NCBI RefSeq assembly: GCF_012489685.1
Contig: NC_080046.1
Coordinates: forward strand, 62,883,984-62,947,983
Direction: 5' to 3'
Source: Lotus japonicus
Taxonomy: Eukaryota; Streptophyta; Magnoliopsida; Fabales; Fabaceae
DNA: 64,000 nucleotides
Shown here piece after piece: positions 13,170 through 25,629 of the stretch (its first letter is position 1; each line of letters begins with the position of its first letter). The translations under genes and the position numbers were made by a program. The notes under the pieces are model-generated. The model was not told the DNA's origin, did no database searches, and was given only the letters and a program-made list of their open reading frames with translations.

Positions 13170-14194
13170 GAGTAAAGTACACTCACCCCCTTGAGGTTTG
13201 TTAGAATTACACTCCACCCCATTCTTATCTAAAATCTACATCCCACCCCATTTTATATAGAGAAAAATTTAGTGACGAAAAATATTCTTCATTAATAATT
13301 AGTTATTATTTAAATTGTTAATCAATAATTTCAAAAAAAAATCAATATAATCCAATAAATTTAAAAATGAAAACATCACAATCCTCCTCATTCTCTCAAT
13401 CGTGTTTTTCCTCCGTAAATTCACAATGCAAATTATGCAATAGCACACCTGCCCGATTTACAAACCATATCTCGAGCATAGTGAAACATGCTTGTGTTTT
13501 CATATTTGGTAATAATTCAATTTTAATCAAAATAATCTCTTTATACCTCCAATTTTCAAAATTGGGTTGTAGGCCAAAAAAGCAACACAAATGGGTGAAG
13601 AAAATAGAGAAACAAAATTATGAAAATATGAAGTGGATCTGAGGTTATTAGAGCCCAACGAGGCGGTGGAGCATCGTTTTTAACAAAATCCAACAATATC
13701 TTAGACCAACAGAGCGTTCGCTCACAACTTAAAGGGGTGAAATTCACAAGAAGTAGTTGAACAAGTGGCTTTAGGGATGTGCGATTCACGTTCTGGGGTT
13801 CAGGTCGCAATAAAACTTTGAGGCATGGTGGTGCCATGGGGTTTCACATTGTGGGACAGTGGAGCCGTGTTAAAGAGAGTAAAGGCTTGGTGGTGGCCGT
13901 TTGTGGTGAGAAATATGATTTGAAGATAGATTTGACGTGGACTTAACAGACAGAGTTGATGGTTTTTTTAAATTTAATTCAGTAAAATTATTTTCATAAA
14001 TTAATGTATGAGAGTGTATATGCATTAAATTTATTTAAATTTTTACTAATTAGTAATTAGTTTTTAGTACTGACGAATTTGTTTTCGTCACTAAATTTTG
14101 CCTTTATAAAAAATGGGGTGGAGTGTAGATTTTTAAAAAGAATGGGGTGGAGTGTCATTCTTGCAAATCTTGAGGGGGTGAGTGTATTTTACTC
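13170..14194. mobile_element. Long-TIR non-autonomous DNA transposon, about 1 kb
   Basis: The left end GAGTAAAGTACACTCACC and the right end GGTGAGTGTATTTTACTC are inverted copies. The inverted similarity continues for roughly 130-150 bp through blocks such as ACACTCCACCCCATTC and AAATTTAGTGACGAAAA. The interior (about 13330-14040) is more complex than the surrounding DNA, but its ORFs (13367-13642 plus, 13556-13837 minus) have no recognised domain. Long TIRs suggest a Mutator-like element. The expected 9-bp duplication cannot be judged because both flanks are T-runs. Confidence 0.75.
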
Positions 14195-14245
14195 TTCTTT
14201 TTTCTATTATTAATTTGTAATGGTACTAATATTTAAAACATTATA

Positions 14246-14423
14246 TTGTCTAAATGACCAATGAGAAAGTTTGGGTTAAATAACTCATCATCCAATCACA
14301 TTGGAGATAAGTGAGTTGGAAATAAATTAATAAATAAAATATAGAAATTCCAGCTCATTTATCTTTAATGTGATTGGATGATGAGTTATTTAACCCAAAC
14401 TTTCTCTTGAGTCATTTAGACAA
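14246..14423. mobile_element. 178-bp hairpin MITE
   Basis: Nearly perfect foldback: TTGTCTAAATGAC at the left is inverted as GTCATTTAGACAA at the right. A long inner stem follows (AAAGTTTGGGTTAAATAACT / AGTTATTTAACCCAAACTTT, then the CATCATCCAATCACAT block). A degenerate relative of one arm appears near 6300-6410. No coding capacity. Confidence 0.8.
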
Positions 14424-14985
14424 CCCCTATTTAACACTACTTTAAGTATTTTTGCATTGTTAAGTTGTTGATCGGATTATGAATTTGCGGTTAAGCACTT
14501 AAGCTATTATTAAGTGAGTTATTGATTTGCAACTTTTTTTTTTTGCATTGTTAAGTTTGAATCATATGTGATTGCACCTCCATCTATACCTCCTTCTTAT
14601 TGTTATATATTTGACCTTATATTTATAAAAAAAATTATGAAACCGATGAACCAGACTGATTCAAACCATTCATCATTCATCTTCGGATTGGTTTGGTTTG
14701 GTTTCAGAATCTTTTTACTAACAACTGAACCAAACCAAATTTAAAAATTTTGGTTAGATCGGTTTCTGATTCACCTGAAACCAATTCAAACTGAACCTCG
14801 AACACCCCTATATCAAACATTTTTACAAAAATACTAAAATGCAAAAAAAGAAGAAATTTATTACCAAAAAAGAAATGTCCATGAGAAGGTTCACCTCACC
14901 CTGGCCCCGATCTGATAGATTAATCTCTAGTTAGAGAGAGAGAGAGGCTTCTGCAAGTCCAAGCTGCAAACACAAGACAAGCACG

Positions 14986-14997
14986 ATGGTGTGTTGA
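14986..14997 (+). promoter_or_regulatory. Possible minimal uORF (Met-Val-Cys-stop) before CUL4
   Basis: ATG GTG TGT TGA lies 29 nt upstream of the CUL4 start codon, in a different frame. If transcription begins upstream of it, ribosomes would meet this three-codon ORF first. The transcription start is unknown. Confidence 0.35.
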
Positions 14998-15026
14998 TTC
15001 ATTTTGATGAGTTTCTTACTCATTTC

Positions 15027-18000
15027 ATGTCTCTCCCCACCAAACGTTCTGCTTCTGCTTCTTCTTCACCCACCACCGCCGCCGCCGCTCCTATGAAAAA
15101 GCAAAAGCCCCTTTCCTCCCACTCCGACTCCGACTCCGCCGCCGCCGCACTCATGCCCCTCGACGACGATCTCAAACCCTCCAACGCCGTTGGTCTCATG
15201 GCCGCCAATCTCGCCCGCAAGAAAGCTACCCCTCCTCAACCCCCCAAAAAACTCCTCATCAAGCTCCACAAAGGTAATAAGGGTTTTTCAATTCTCCCTC
15301 ATTTCGAGTTCCTTTTCCTCTTTTCAACGCTCTTCTCATTCCTCACCACTCCAATTGTGTTTATCCATCGCTAATTTCGTCATCGCTTTAAGCTTTCATG
15401 AGCTGGAAACTAACACTGCCTAACCCATTAGCTCACTCATTCTGTACTAGCTCATCCAAATTAGTAATTGTAGGTTCAGCTATAGTTATACTATGTGATT
15501 TAATTTTCAATCTAGATTCTGGGTCTTGTGATTATGTTTAATTTGCCTATATAAATTAACATGTGCTGTTGTGTGAGCTTGTAGTTTCTCTTATTTGCTC
15601 ATACTTTCCTGTTTTTGTTTGGAAGCTAAACCAACATTGCCGACGAATTTCGAGGAGGATACATGGGCAAAGCTGAAGTCAGCTATTTGTGCAATATTTT
15701 TGAAGCAGCCGGACTCTTGTGACTTGGAGAAGCTTTATCAGGTGATCATGAATGAAAGTTTTCTAGTTATTGTTATTATTATTATTATTATTTTAAGGTG
15801 TTCGTTCATTAAACGCTGTGAATATTTATGGCATTGGCTTATTATTAGCTTTTAATGGTGAGCTCGTGATATTCATAGGCTGTGAGTGATCTCTGCCTTT
15901 ATAAAATGGGTGGAAATCTTTATCAACGGATTGAAAAGGAGTGTGAAGTGCACATATCTGCAGCGCTGCAGTCTTTGGTCGGACAAAGCCCCGATTTGGT
16001 TGTTTTTCTATCTCTAGTTGAGAGATGTTGGCAGGACCTTTGTGATCAAATGTTGATGATTCGTGGTATAGCCTTGTATCTGGACAGGACGTACGTGAAG
16101 CAAACAGCAAATGTTCGGTCATTATGGGACATGGGCTTACAACTTTTCCGTAAACATCTTTCGTTGTCTCCTGAAGTGCAGCACAAAACTGTTACTGGTC
16201 TTCTAAGAATGATTGAAAGTGAAAGGTAAATCCATTTCCTTGCAATCTCAGTTCTATAAATGACTGATAGACCTTTGCATATATGCGAATCATATCAGAT
16301 GTTAAATGCTGCCATACACGTTTCAGAACTAAACACATTCGCCTTTCCTGTATATAGTTATATACCTTTTTGGTTAGACTGTAAGATATGTTGAACTAAG
16401 ATCGAATGATAAATTTTGAGACTTTTGCCTTTGTTAATGAGTAAAAATATTAATCAGTCAAGCTTTGTTTTTGGGATGGCTATTCAAATCTGCATACAGT
16501 TCCAGGGTAGTGGCCATTTAATTTTTAGGTTAGAAAAATGACCTAGGGTGATCACTCTTTCTGCTTCTTATTCTCTAAAGCAAGGGATAATCTCTTGCAC
16601 ATGTAAGGTAGGATTGGAAGATTCTTATTTCTTATTGTTATGAATGAGTTTGTTCATAGTTCTGCTCTCCTTCTTTTTTATATGATTTCCCTGCTCCTCA
16701 ACAATATAGTCTTTAGATTGTCCACTAAATTATCGGTTGCCAGTTACCTACTTCTGTTGCTACCCGTCTTACCCTCACTGTCGCAACTCTCCTGTAAATC
16801 CTAAATTTGATATAAAAACCATTCATGTGTTTTGACCTAATAATTTAAGCTTTTTGGATATGGGTTCATGGCATAGTATCCAAGCCTCTCTGAGTCCAGC
16901 GTTCAGTCCTTGTTGCACCCATTCTTCTACATTAAAATTTAAATTTCCGCATAAGGTTGGGTGAACACGTGTGCATTGTTCATGCTTAGCGCTTCAGGCC
17001 CAAAGGCTCTCAAATGAGGGGATGTGTTAGATATAAAACCCATTATAGTTCAAGCTTTTCAGGTTGATGACATTATGAATAAGCTGTAAGGTTATCTTTA
17101 TCATTTTGTAACTAAAAAATATCATTGCAACTTACTCCTTGCAATTATTTATTATGTATCTTTTTTACTATTATTTTCTTGGTTTGTAGCTCCAGATTTT
17201 ACCAGATCATTTTATTTTTGGTATTAGAAATATTGTGTAAGTTTGTCTGCCGATATTGGTTTATCACATGAGAAGATTTATTGCTGACCAACAATTTTCT
17301 ACTGATCTATGTGATCACTTCAGCTGAACATCTGATCAGAATGTGCTGGGAAAGTCAACTGTTATTTCGGATGTGGAATATACAAACACTGTGTTTTATT
17401 GACATCTGGCATCCATTGCATAATCTAAGGCATTATTTTCTTATTGCGATTTTAATATTTGTTCAATTAGTTGTGGAATACAAGTGTTAGGAGAAGTGGT
17501 ACTTGCAAAAAATTGCTGTACTTTATCAAACTTCGCGAGGTTAGTTTATTTCATAGTAATTAAACCTAGCCTGATCTGATTGAATATAAAGCTGGTGAAT
17601 GTCAAGGACTGGTAGATGTTTAATTTTCAGAGAAGTCATACAATGCTAGAATATTAAGGAAGAGTTCGTTAGGAAATACCATCTGATCTGCTACAAGCCT
17701 ACAACTTAGGTAAATACAAAGGAGAAAACAAGGGATAAAAAAAACTGGAACATAATTCTGATTTAAATCGGATTCCAATCTTATTCTTTTTCAATCTAAT
17801 CTTTCCAACTTTCCTTACAATCTTCTACAAGATGCTTGTAGTTTTGCTGTTGTAAAATATAATGATATTGAAGCCATTGTTAGTAGTTGAGGTACAAAAG
17901 ATAATTCAGCAAACTTTACTGGCTTGAGTAGTCTCATTATAAGGATGTATGCTAAGTAAGGGGCTAGGTTAGTATTTCCATTATATTTAAATGAATTTGA

Positions 18001-21000
18001 CCCAATAAAAGTCTATTTCAATGTTGACACCTTCAAGTCAGGAACTTAGATACTTCTTTTTCTCTCTTGATCATCATTTGTGATTTTGGGCATTACATTT
18101 TCTCTCTTAATACAGAAAACGTAGCTGGTTGATCCACCTATTCCTATTTATACAAGGCCATCAAATTCTTCATCTAGTGTTGTACATTACAATTTTCACT
18201 CGTCTTGTTTTTCAGATTAGGTGAAGCTGTGGATAGAACTCTTCTAAACCATCTTTTGAAGATGTTTACTGCTCTAGGAATTTATGCAGAAAGCTTTGAG
18301 AAGCCATTCCTTGAATGCACATCTGAATTTTATGCTGCGGAAGGTATGAAATACATGCAGCAATCAGATGTTCCAGATTACTTGAAGCATGTGGAGGTGC
18401 TTACTTTTCATTATCCTCCCTGTATTATCTTGTTAGCTTTCATTAATTTAAGTATTTCTTAAATCAATGGATCTTGTCATGCCATTTCAGGATTTTATCG
18501 GACATTCTGACTTTAATTTGTCTTTTTTGGTATATTCAATCCTTCCCATGTCCAGCATTGTATGCTTACTGTAGGGATATTTTTGGGTACTCATTTGTGC
18601 AGACTAGGTTGCAAGAGGAACATGATAGATGTTTGATCTACTTGGATGCAAGTACTAGGAAGCCATTGATAGCAACAGCAGAAAAACAACTTCTTGAACG
18701 TCATATACCTGCCATTCTTGATAAGGTTCCGATCACCACCCACTTCTTGATTTTTCTGTCATGATTTCTTTTTTCATTTTGTTTCACATTGCTTCAAATT
18801 TACTTCGTGTTACAGGGTTTCTCTATGCTTATGGATGGGAATCGCATTGAAGACCTTCAGAGAATTTACTCACTCTTTTCAAGGGTCAATGCCCTTGAGT
18901 CACTGAGGCAGGCCATTAGTTCATACATCAGGAAAACTGGGCAGGGCGTTGTTATGGATGATGAGAAAGATAAAGATATGGTTTCTTCCCTTCTGGAATT
19001 TAAGGCTTCTCTTGACACGATATGGGAAGAAAGCTTTTTCAAGAATGAAGCTTTCTGTAACACCATTAAAGATGCATTTGAGCATCTTATCAATCTCCGG
19101 CAGGTACTTCCCATTTTGCTGTTGTCATTTCCATATTTTTGTTGGCTAGTTTCCATACTGAAATTTTTGAAATATCTCAAGATAGAAAGCTCCAGCCAAT
19201 AAATTTTGGGTCAACTGACTGTTATCTTATTTTTTTCTGCATGGTAGAACCGACCTGCGGAGTTGATTGCCAAGTTTTTGGATGAGAAGCTTCGTGCGGG
19301 TAATAAGGGAACTTCAGAAGAGGAATTAGAGGGCACACTTGATAAAGTTCTGGTGTTATTCAGGTTCATTCAGGTAAGCTCAATATTTCATTGGTGGAGT
19401 AACTAACATCACACCATGTTTCCTGTATTTTTCATTCGTGCTCATGGTGATATTTCACTTTTCTAGATATATTTCTCTTCCATACTGATATTGTCAAGAC
19501 TACTTGATGTTTTATTGTTAAGGGCAAGGATGTGTTTGAGGCATTTTATAAGAAAGATCTTGCTAAAAGACTGCTGCTAGGAAAGAGTGCTTCTATTGAC
19601 GCGGAGAAATCTATGATCTCCAAGGTTAGGGCTTATCTTTTACATTTAACTTTTGAAACAATTAGATGGTTCCTCAGCAGAATTTTATTAACAGATTTCT
19701 TTGATTACAGTTGAAGACCGAGTGTGGCAGCCAGTTCACAAACAAACTGGAAGGAATGTTTAAGGTAATACATCTTTGAATCAATTTATAACTTGGAAGT
19801 TTTAAGGACTCTTTGATTGACTGGGTTGAAATCATCTATTCCAACCTCAGTTTTTTCCTATGTATTTTTCCTTGGCTTAGAAAGGTGACTATGAATTTGA
19901 ACCTGGTGAGGAATTATCTTTTATGATTTGATGATGAATTATCTTTGAATCCAGTTCTGTTTTAACAATGTTTTGACCAACTTCATGAATTACTATAGCT
20001 TCTTACAACTTCGTCAAAAATTGTTCTGATTCAGGACATTGAATTATCAAAAGAAATAAATGAGTCCTTCAAACAGTCCTCCCAGGCGAGAACAAAACTT
20101 CCATCAGGGATTGAAATGAGTGTTCATGTCTTGACAACTGGGTAAGCTACGTGTTTCCCCTTTCTTATCTGTTTTCATCAATAATGTTTATGTGCTTCTT
20201 TTTTCCAGAGAATCTAATTGGAATAGTCGGATGATTGCAGGTACTGGCCAACATATCCACCCATGGATGTTAGACTTCCTCATGAATTGAACGTTTACCA
20301 GGTTCAGCACAAGCCATGAATAAATGCTCTTTTTACTGTTGGTTTCCTTGATACTTATAACTTCTCTGACATGGTCCTTTCCTTTATTCCTTAAGGATAT
20401 TTTTAAAGAGTTCTATCTAAGCAAATACAGTGGAAGGCGTCTAATGTGGCAAAATTCGTTAGGTCACTGTGTCCTGAAGGCAGATTTTCCCAAAGGGAAA
20501 AAGGAGTTGGCTGTCTCCCTGTTTCAGGTTGGCCTTTCGAAAACCATTAATCCTTTTGTATCTTCATTTCCTGTCACTGTCTATCTTGTTTGAATTGAAC
20601 ACATTATTCTGGGATTAATTCTGCATGACTGGCTGTGCTCCAGACTGTTGTTCTGATGCTATTCAATGATGCCGAGAAACTTAGCTTTCAAGATATCAAG
20701 GACTCTACTAGTATTGAGGACAAGGAACTGAGAAGAACTCTGCAATCACTTGCCTGTGGAAAAGTTCGTGTTCTTCAAAAGGTGTGTTTGTAATCATTTG
20801 CAGAATTATCAGTTTATAAAATTTGTTTGCAACTATGTAGTTTCTAATGTTGATTCTCTTTGTTGAATATGTAACAGACGCCAAAGGGTAGAGATGTGGA
20901 GGATGATGATTCATTTGATTTTAATGACGGGTTTACTGCTCCTCTTTACCGGATAAAGGTAGCAATATCCATCGCTTTGGACATTAGAGATCAGATTAAC

Positions 21001-22180
21001 TGATCTCAATCTTTGATTTGTGTTTTAATTCCGAATACCATAGCCAGCCCTTTAGCAGTGATAAATGCTTGTGGTGGGTTAGTCCTCTAAATTTATGACC
21101 ACAAGTTTAAACTAATTTTGGTGTACATGGTGTAGGTGAATGCAATTCAGTTGAAGGAGACCGTGGAGGAAAATACAAGCACCACTGAGAGAGTTTTCCA
21201 AGACCGTCAATATCAGGTAAAATTTCTTTTCTCTAAAACCTTCCTTTTAGTTCAGACTTTAGAGGGACTAAATGTCCAGGGGAATGTAATGCACCTTCAA
21301 TACAGAAGAACCTAATATGCTCGTGCATTATACTGGCTATTAGTTTTACCATTTTACACTCGTTAGTTTTATTTTACAAAATATGACAAGTAATAAATTG
21401 TATCGATGTCCTTAAATTTTCAATATGAAACCATTTTCATGTGTCGTCATCTAACAACTTAAACTAGGGGGATAATTGGTTCATGATTTGGTGTCAAATT
21501 CTCTATACTAGGTTGTTTATTGGTTGATTGATCCTTGTTTCCCTATTCTTCTAATAAAAAAATTAAATTTCACCACAAGATAGGTGGGACTATACATTGT
21601 CCACACTTTGAAGTCCAAGTGGCTCATGTGATGGGGGCATGTTAGAGATGTCAATACTGAATATAAAACCATTCAAATATCTTCCACTAACAACTTATGA
21701 TTTTGTGATAGTTTGTTCATGTTCATAACCTATTATCCTTGTTGGCGTGGTTTATTGCAGGTTGATGCTGCTATTGTGAGGATAATGAAGACTAGGAAAG
21801 TGCTTAGTCACACACTTCTTATTACTGAACTCTTCCAACAGGTGACATATTTACATCTTCCCTTTCTTTAATTCAAATGGAAACTGAATCCCGAAATTGT
21901 TCAATGTTAGTATTGTAGGCAAAGCTATTTTTCCAGTGTTACTGCTGATAAATTCTAACGTAACTTATGCTTGACTTGGTTGTGGACAAGTGAAAGCTTA
22001 TTTAGACTGTTCTATATCTGATCATTAGGATAAATAGTGATTTGTCTTTTTTTTTTTCCTGAACAGCTCAAGTTCCCAATAAAACCAGCTGATTTGAAAA
22101 AAAGGATTGAAAGCCTGATTGACAGAGAGTACCTGGAGAGGGACAAGAACAACCCTCAAATATACAATTACCTGGCATAG
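15027..22180 (+). CDS. CUL4: Cullin-4, scaffold of CRL4 E3 ubiquitin ligases
   Basis: Coding exons: 15027-15273, 15626-15741, 15879-16225, 18216-18396, 18603-18725, 18816-19103, 19248-19373, 19523-19624, 19711-19764, 20035-20141, 20241-20301, 20396-20527, 20644-20781, 20878-20958, 21136-21216, 21761-21841, 22067-22180. All junctions are GT/AG and keep frame, giving 792 aa, the length I recall for Arabidopsis CUL4. The start MSLPTKRS matches the family; an in-frame extension upstream begins only with GTG. The low-complexity N terminus (Ala/Ser-rich, MKKQKP) precedes the cullin repeats. The cullin homology region includes [18 protein letters not shown]. The C-terminal winged helix carries IVRIMKTRK with Lys738 as the expected NEDD8 site, and the protein ends YNYLA. 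Known: binds DDB1 at the N terminus and RBX1 at the C terminus in the nucleus, acting in photomorphogenesis and DNA repair. Intron 3 is large (about 2 kb). Confidence 0.97.
15767..15794 (+). repeat. TTA microsatellite in CUL4 intron 2
   Basis: A run of ATT/TTA triplets lies in the 137-bp second intron, between the donor at 15742 and the acceptor at 15878. It is probably length-variable and has no coding effect. Confidence 0.75.
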
Positions 22181-23746
22181 CATATTTACCTCATTTTACA
22201 ATTGTTAGTCTCTCTTTTTCTCTTAAATGGCATGGGAAAAGCTTGATGTTTAATCCCTTGTCATGTATGTACAGTAACAACGGACCTCCCCCCCCCCCCC
22301 AAACCTCTTTTTATTTTTGCCATTTTCATTTATCGACAACTGCACTTTACTTGTAAAGTATATTTTTCCCCTTTGAAGTTATTTTCATTTTTTTACAATT
22401 CAAAATTATTCCCAAAATGATTAAGAAATTCAGAAGAATTGGCAGCTTTTTTATTTCTGTTAGACGAATTGGCTTAGTTTGGATATCCTTTATGGTTGTT
22501 ATCATGTACTTCAAGACATAAAGTGACCAGAACTCCTCTAATGGATTAAGATGGAAATTTGTTCATGTTGCACTCAACTGATGATCATACATATTTGAGA
22601 GTTTATTCTTGCAGGAATCTTTTTCTTCTGAAAGAGTGAGATGATAGTTACTCCCCACCCTCTCTTTGGAGGGAACCTGTGCAGTCTTTTCTATGTTCTT
22701 GAAGTTTTGAAACTCTGTTTTAACCTTTTTTTGATGAAATTTACAAAATATAATGTTTAAATATGTTTTTATCCATGTATGTTAGTTTTTACTCTCAATC
22801 TTTCTTTTTTTGTTTGTGAGTTGACTTATTTACTAAAAGTAAGCTAGTCTAGTCCCTAAAGCTAAAAGGACATTTGTTAAGCGTTGATATGGCTAATGGA
22901 AGACCATATATACACTACTTTCTTCTCTTCCATGAGAAAAAAACGGTGTAGGTGGAATCTAGCATGTATTAACCAATAATAACAATCTATCCAATAAAAA
23001 CGGTAGACCATATATTAACCACTTTGTAAAACTTACAAAAGTACTAAACTTACCTTTTCCATCCCAATAATAACAATCTGACCCTCACTGAGTTTGGACC
23101 ACCGCCGCCATGAACTTTTTTTTTTGATAATATGGAGGGCCTAGGCCCAGCCGCCATGAACTCTTCATCTCCATCTTCTTCATAAAAATTCAGATTTTCT
23201 TTTACACCTTCGTCTCTTCATCTTCATGGCGAAAAACCATACCACAATAAACAAAAAAATGTGAAAATGATTGATATGTTTTCTTCCAAATCTTCTTTCC
23301 AAATACCTAAACCGCAATAATCAAGATTTTCTTGCCAAATCGCTCGTTTTCTTCCAAATCTGACCCAAACGTGAAAAATCAAATTTTGCTTATTACAGCC
23401 CAGGAGAATAATTATGCCAACCATATCTTCGTCTCTTCGTTCTTCTTGCCAACCCGATCTTGCCAACCCAAATATGTTTTCTTCTTCATCTTCTTCGTCC
23501 AGATTGAAGAGAAAGCAACCTCATCGCAGCAGATTTGCTAACCTCCATCACAACAGGTGGAGAGGAAGCAACCGATTTGATGACCTAGGAGATCAGGTTG
23601 ATTTGATTTAATTGTACCGCCATATGTTGTACCGTCAGATGTCGAGCAACATATATGATTTAATTGATTAGTGATGGTGCGACAGTCATGAAGTTTTCCG
23701 ACGACAACATCATCTTTGAAGGTGATGAGTGTGTGGGAGAGCAAAG

Positions 23747-23856
23747 GTTTTTTTTTTTGTTGATCGGCCAAATTTCTCTAGGGATTGAACAATGGACCTT
23801 CCCCTCCCCAAGCCATATGCCCCACAGCTCTTATCACTTGAGTATTCTTCGAGGAC
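23747..23856 (-). mobile_element. tRNA-derived SINE with target-site duplication
   Basis: Read on the minus strand, the element has a box-A-like CTCAAGTGATAAGAGC, a box-B-like GGTCCATTGTTCAAT and a 3' A-tail (the T-run at 23748-23758 on the plus strand). It is flanked by GTGGGAGAGCAAAG at 23733-23746 and GTGGAAGAGCAAAG at 23857-23870, a 13/14 match expected of LINE-mediated insertion. The body is 110 bp. Confidence 0.8.
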
Positions 23857-25055
23857 GTGGAAGAGCAAAGAGTTATTTTATACTTTTACTTCTTAGTTGT
23901 TTATTATTATTATTTAATCTTTTTATATGGTATGCAATTTGAACCGTTAAAATATTTTATTAATATATCTAAAGGTTGAAAAAAAAATTAAGAACATTAT
24001 TTCAGGACCATGATAACGCCATGGTAAAACAAGTGATCCAGATCTATGCTGGACCGGTTCCATGCTAGCTGACGCAACAAAAAAAAAACCTTCGAAAAGA
24101 GGCAATGCAAATCAAAGAGTTTGTTGTTTCTTTCTTTTTTCCACTTGACATTGCAAATAGTTGGATAAGAGCCAATGTTCATTTAAGATGTATAGCATTT
24201 GATCTTGAGGTAAACACATTCACGGAAAAATTCCTTCAAACCCCTCCACATCAGAGTCAGACTACTATTAACTTGATTTTAAATAGTTTAACCTCAAATC
24301 TGGTGAGACTGCTAGTTTTGATTGGTCTAACAATACGTTGGTATATTTAGCTTGTATATCAGTTAACAAACCTTGGAAGGGAAGGGATGGATGTTATAAT
24401 CCTGATAATGAACCAGACACCAACAGATTAAATGATGCAGACCACCAGAATACATGTAGAAATTCAGATTTTGCTTATAAATGATGTTTTGATTGCATCA
24501 AATCGTTATATGCGAACAGTAAACGGCTGGGAATGAATAGCGTTCGATCAGTGAGCTACTACTCACTCTTTCAAGGGTGGCTGCTTCTAGGCAAACCTCC
24601 TGGCTGTCTCTGCACCCCTACAACACCTTCACGCCCGACATTGATTTCACAGTGAGTGAAACCTTAGTTCCCGGTTATGAGTTTGCAAATTAGGCAGCTA
24701 CCTTTCACAAACATCTCCTCCCCTTGTTGGCAAATCCCAGAATTAGAGCACACAAAAATTTGAGCTTTCATGTATGATTCAACAAGCAATAGAAATGTAA
24801 AGGAATTTGGGGTCTCCAAACACATCTCAATCAATGTTTGTAAAAATAAGATCACACTAAACCTGAGACCAACAACTAGCACACATTTGCTTCCTGAAAC
24901 ACTAATTTCTAGAGATTTAATTTCATTTGGTAGATTCAACATTTTGAGTAGCATAGCAAGAAGAGAGTAAATTGAATTCAAACAAGAAACAAACAACACA
25001 CATCAACAACACTCCACTCCACCATGCCTCCCATCAATCAACACATACTGGGAAC

Positions 25056-25170
25056 GTCCCGAGGGTTAGCTCAAGTGGTAAGTGCTAGGGAACATAGGGG
25101 TTCAAACCCCAAGAATAAACTAATTTACTAACATTACTAACAACTAACATTTGCGAGAGGAAAAAAAAAA
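25056..25170 (+). mobile_element. tRNA-derived SINE with a perfect 13-bp TSD
   Basis: Box A is TTAGCTCAAGTGGTAAG and box B is GGGGTTCAAACCCC, about 30 bp apart, followed by an unrelated body and an A10 tail at 25161-25170. The flanks ACATACTGGGAAC at 25043-25055 and 25171-25183 are identical. The body is 115 bp. The box-B arm is intact enough to look like a young copy. It is not a tRNA gene because no cloverleaf can be formed. Confidence 0.9.
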
Positions 25171-25383
25171 ACATACTGGGAACTTCAATTCAATTTTTTG
25201 AATGATGAAAATCAAATCAACTGTAGATATATAAACAAAGTAACCCATAGCATATGGGTAGTTTCAATTTCTTACAGAATTGACATCTTTCTCTCCACAC
25301 TCAAGTTAGGAAGATCCCATATATACTACTTCGATCTCAGAGAAACAACCAGAGTAAAAAAGAGCATACATACACATACGAAT

Positions 25384-25629
25384 TCAAACGGGTTTGACGG
25401 CGGAGGAAGGATCGGAGGCTGCGGCTGGGGCGGAGGCGGGAGTGGGGTTGTTGAGTGGAGCGCGAATGTCGTCGTCGTCGGGATCGTAATCAGGATTGAG
25501 GTTTCGGTCAATGGCTTGACGACCCTGTTCAAGGCATGGCTTACACGCGATCTCAATGGTGATCCAACCCAGAATCACCGCCACCACTGCAATCGCTGCG
25601 CTCGTTATCGCTGCCATCGTTACCTCCAC
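25384..25629 (-). CDS. OEP7-like chloroplast outer-envelope membrane protein
   Basis: Intronless, 81 aa. One transmembrane segment spans about residues 6-26 (AAITSAAIAVVAVILGW). It runs into IEIACKPCLEQGR and an acidic DYDPDDDD stretch, the same layout as OEP7/E6.7 proteins (LGWxxIEIAxKPxLD, then DPDD). The tail is Ala/Pro-rich (TPASAPAAASDPSSA), so the protein is somewhat longer than the 60-70 aa I recall for the family. A second ATG at codon 5 could also serve. Known: OEP7 is a signal-anchored protein that inserts into the outer plastid envelope without a cleaved transit peptide, guided by its TM segment and the following positive residues. Its biochemical role is unclear. Confidence 0.8.
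   Translation of the reverse strand: MEVTMAAITSAAIAVVAVILGWITIEIACKPCLEQGRQAIDRNLNPDYDPDDDDIRAPLNNPTPASAPAAASDPSSAVKPV

Larger units (their letters stand above)
10478..14985. other. Intergenic region between VQ and CUL4, repeat-rich
   Basis: Holds the VQ promoter, a pyrimidine-rich stretch at about 11360-12010 with no usable ORF, a Stowaway-like MITE, a long-TIR element, a hairpin element, and low-complexity blocks with inverted AACCGAT/ATCGGTT and GGTTTGG motifs at about 12880-13040 and 14640-14810. No gene recognised. The GA repeat at about 14935-14946 probably sits in the CUL4 promoter or 5' UTR. Confidence 0.6.
22181..25383. other. CUL4 3' region and intergenic DNA
   Basis: Begins with the CUL4 3' UTR. 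A 13-C homopolymer occupies 22288-22300. Beyond about 22740 the DNA is non-coding, with a fragment similar to the GGTTAAATATGTTTTT element end near 22750. Serine-rich ORFs at 23332-23611 look like low-complexity readings. Two SINEs (23747-23856 and 25056-25170) are described separately. No gene recognised. Confidence 0.6.

Noticed and set aside
15020..15269. Minus-strand ORFs opposite CUL4 exon 1
   Set aside because: They are antisense shadows of the Ala/Ser-rich first exon, whose GC-rich codons avoid stops on both strands.
25057..25115. Possible tRNA gene (box A and box B present)
   Set aside because: No acceptor stem or anticodon arm can be formed. The A-tail and flanking 13-bp duplication show that it is a SINE.
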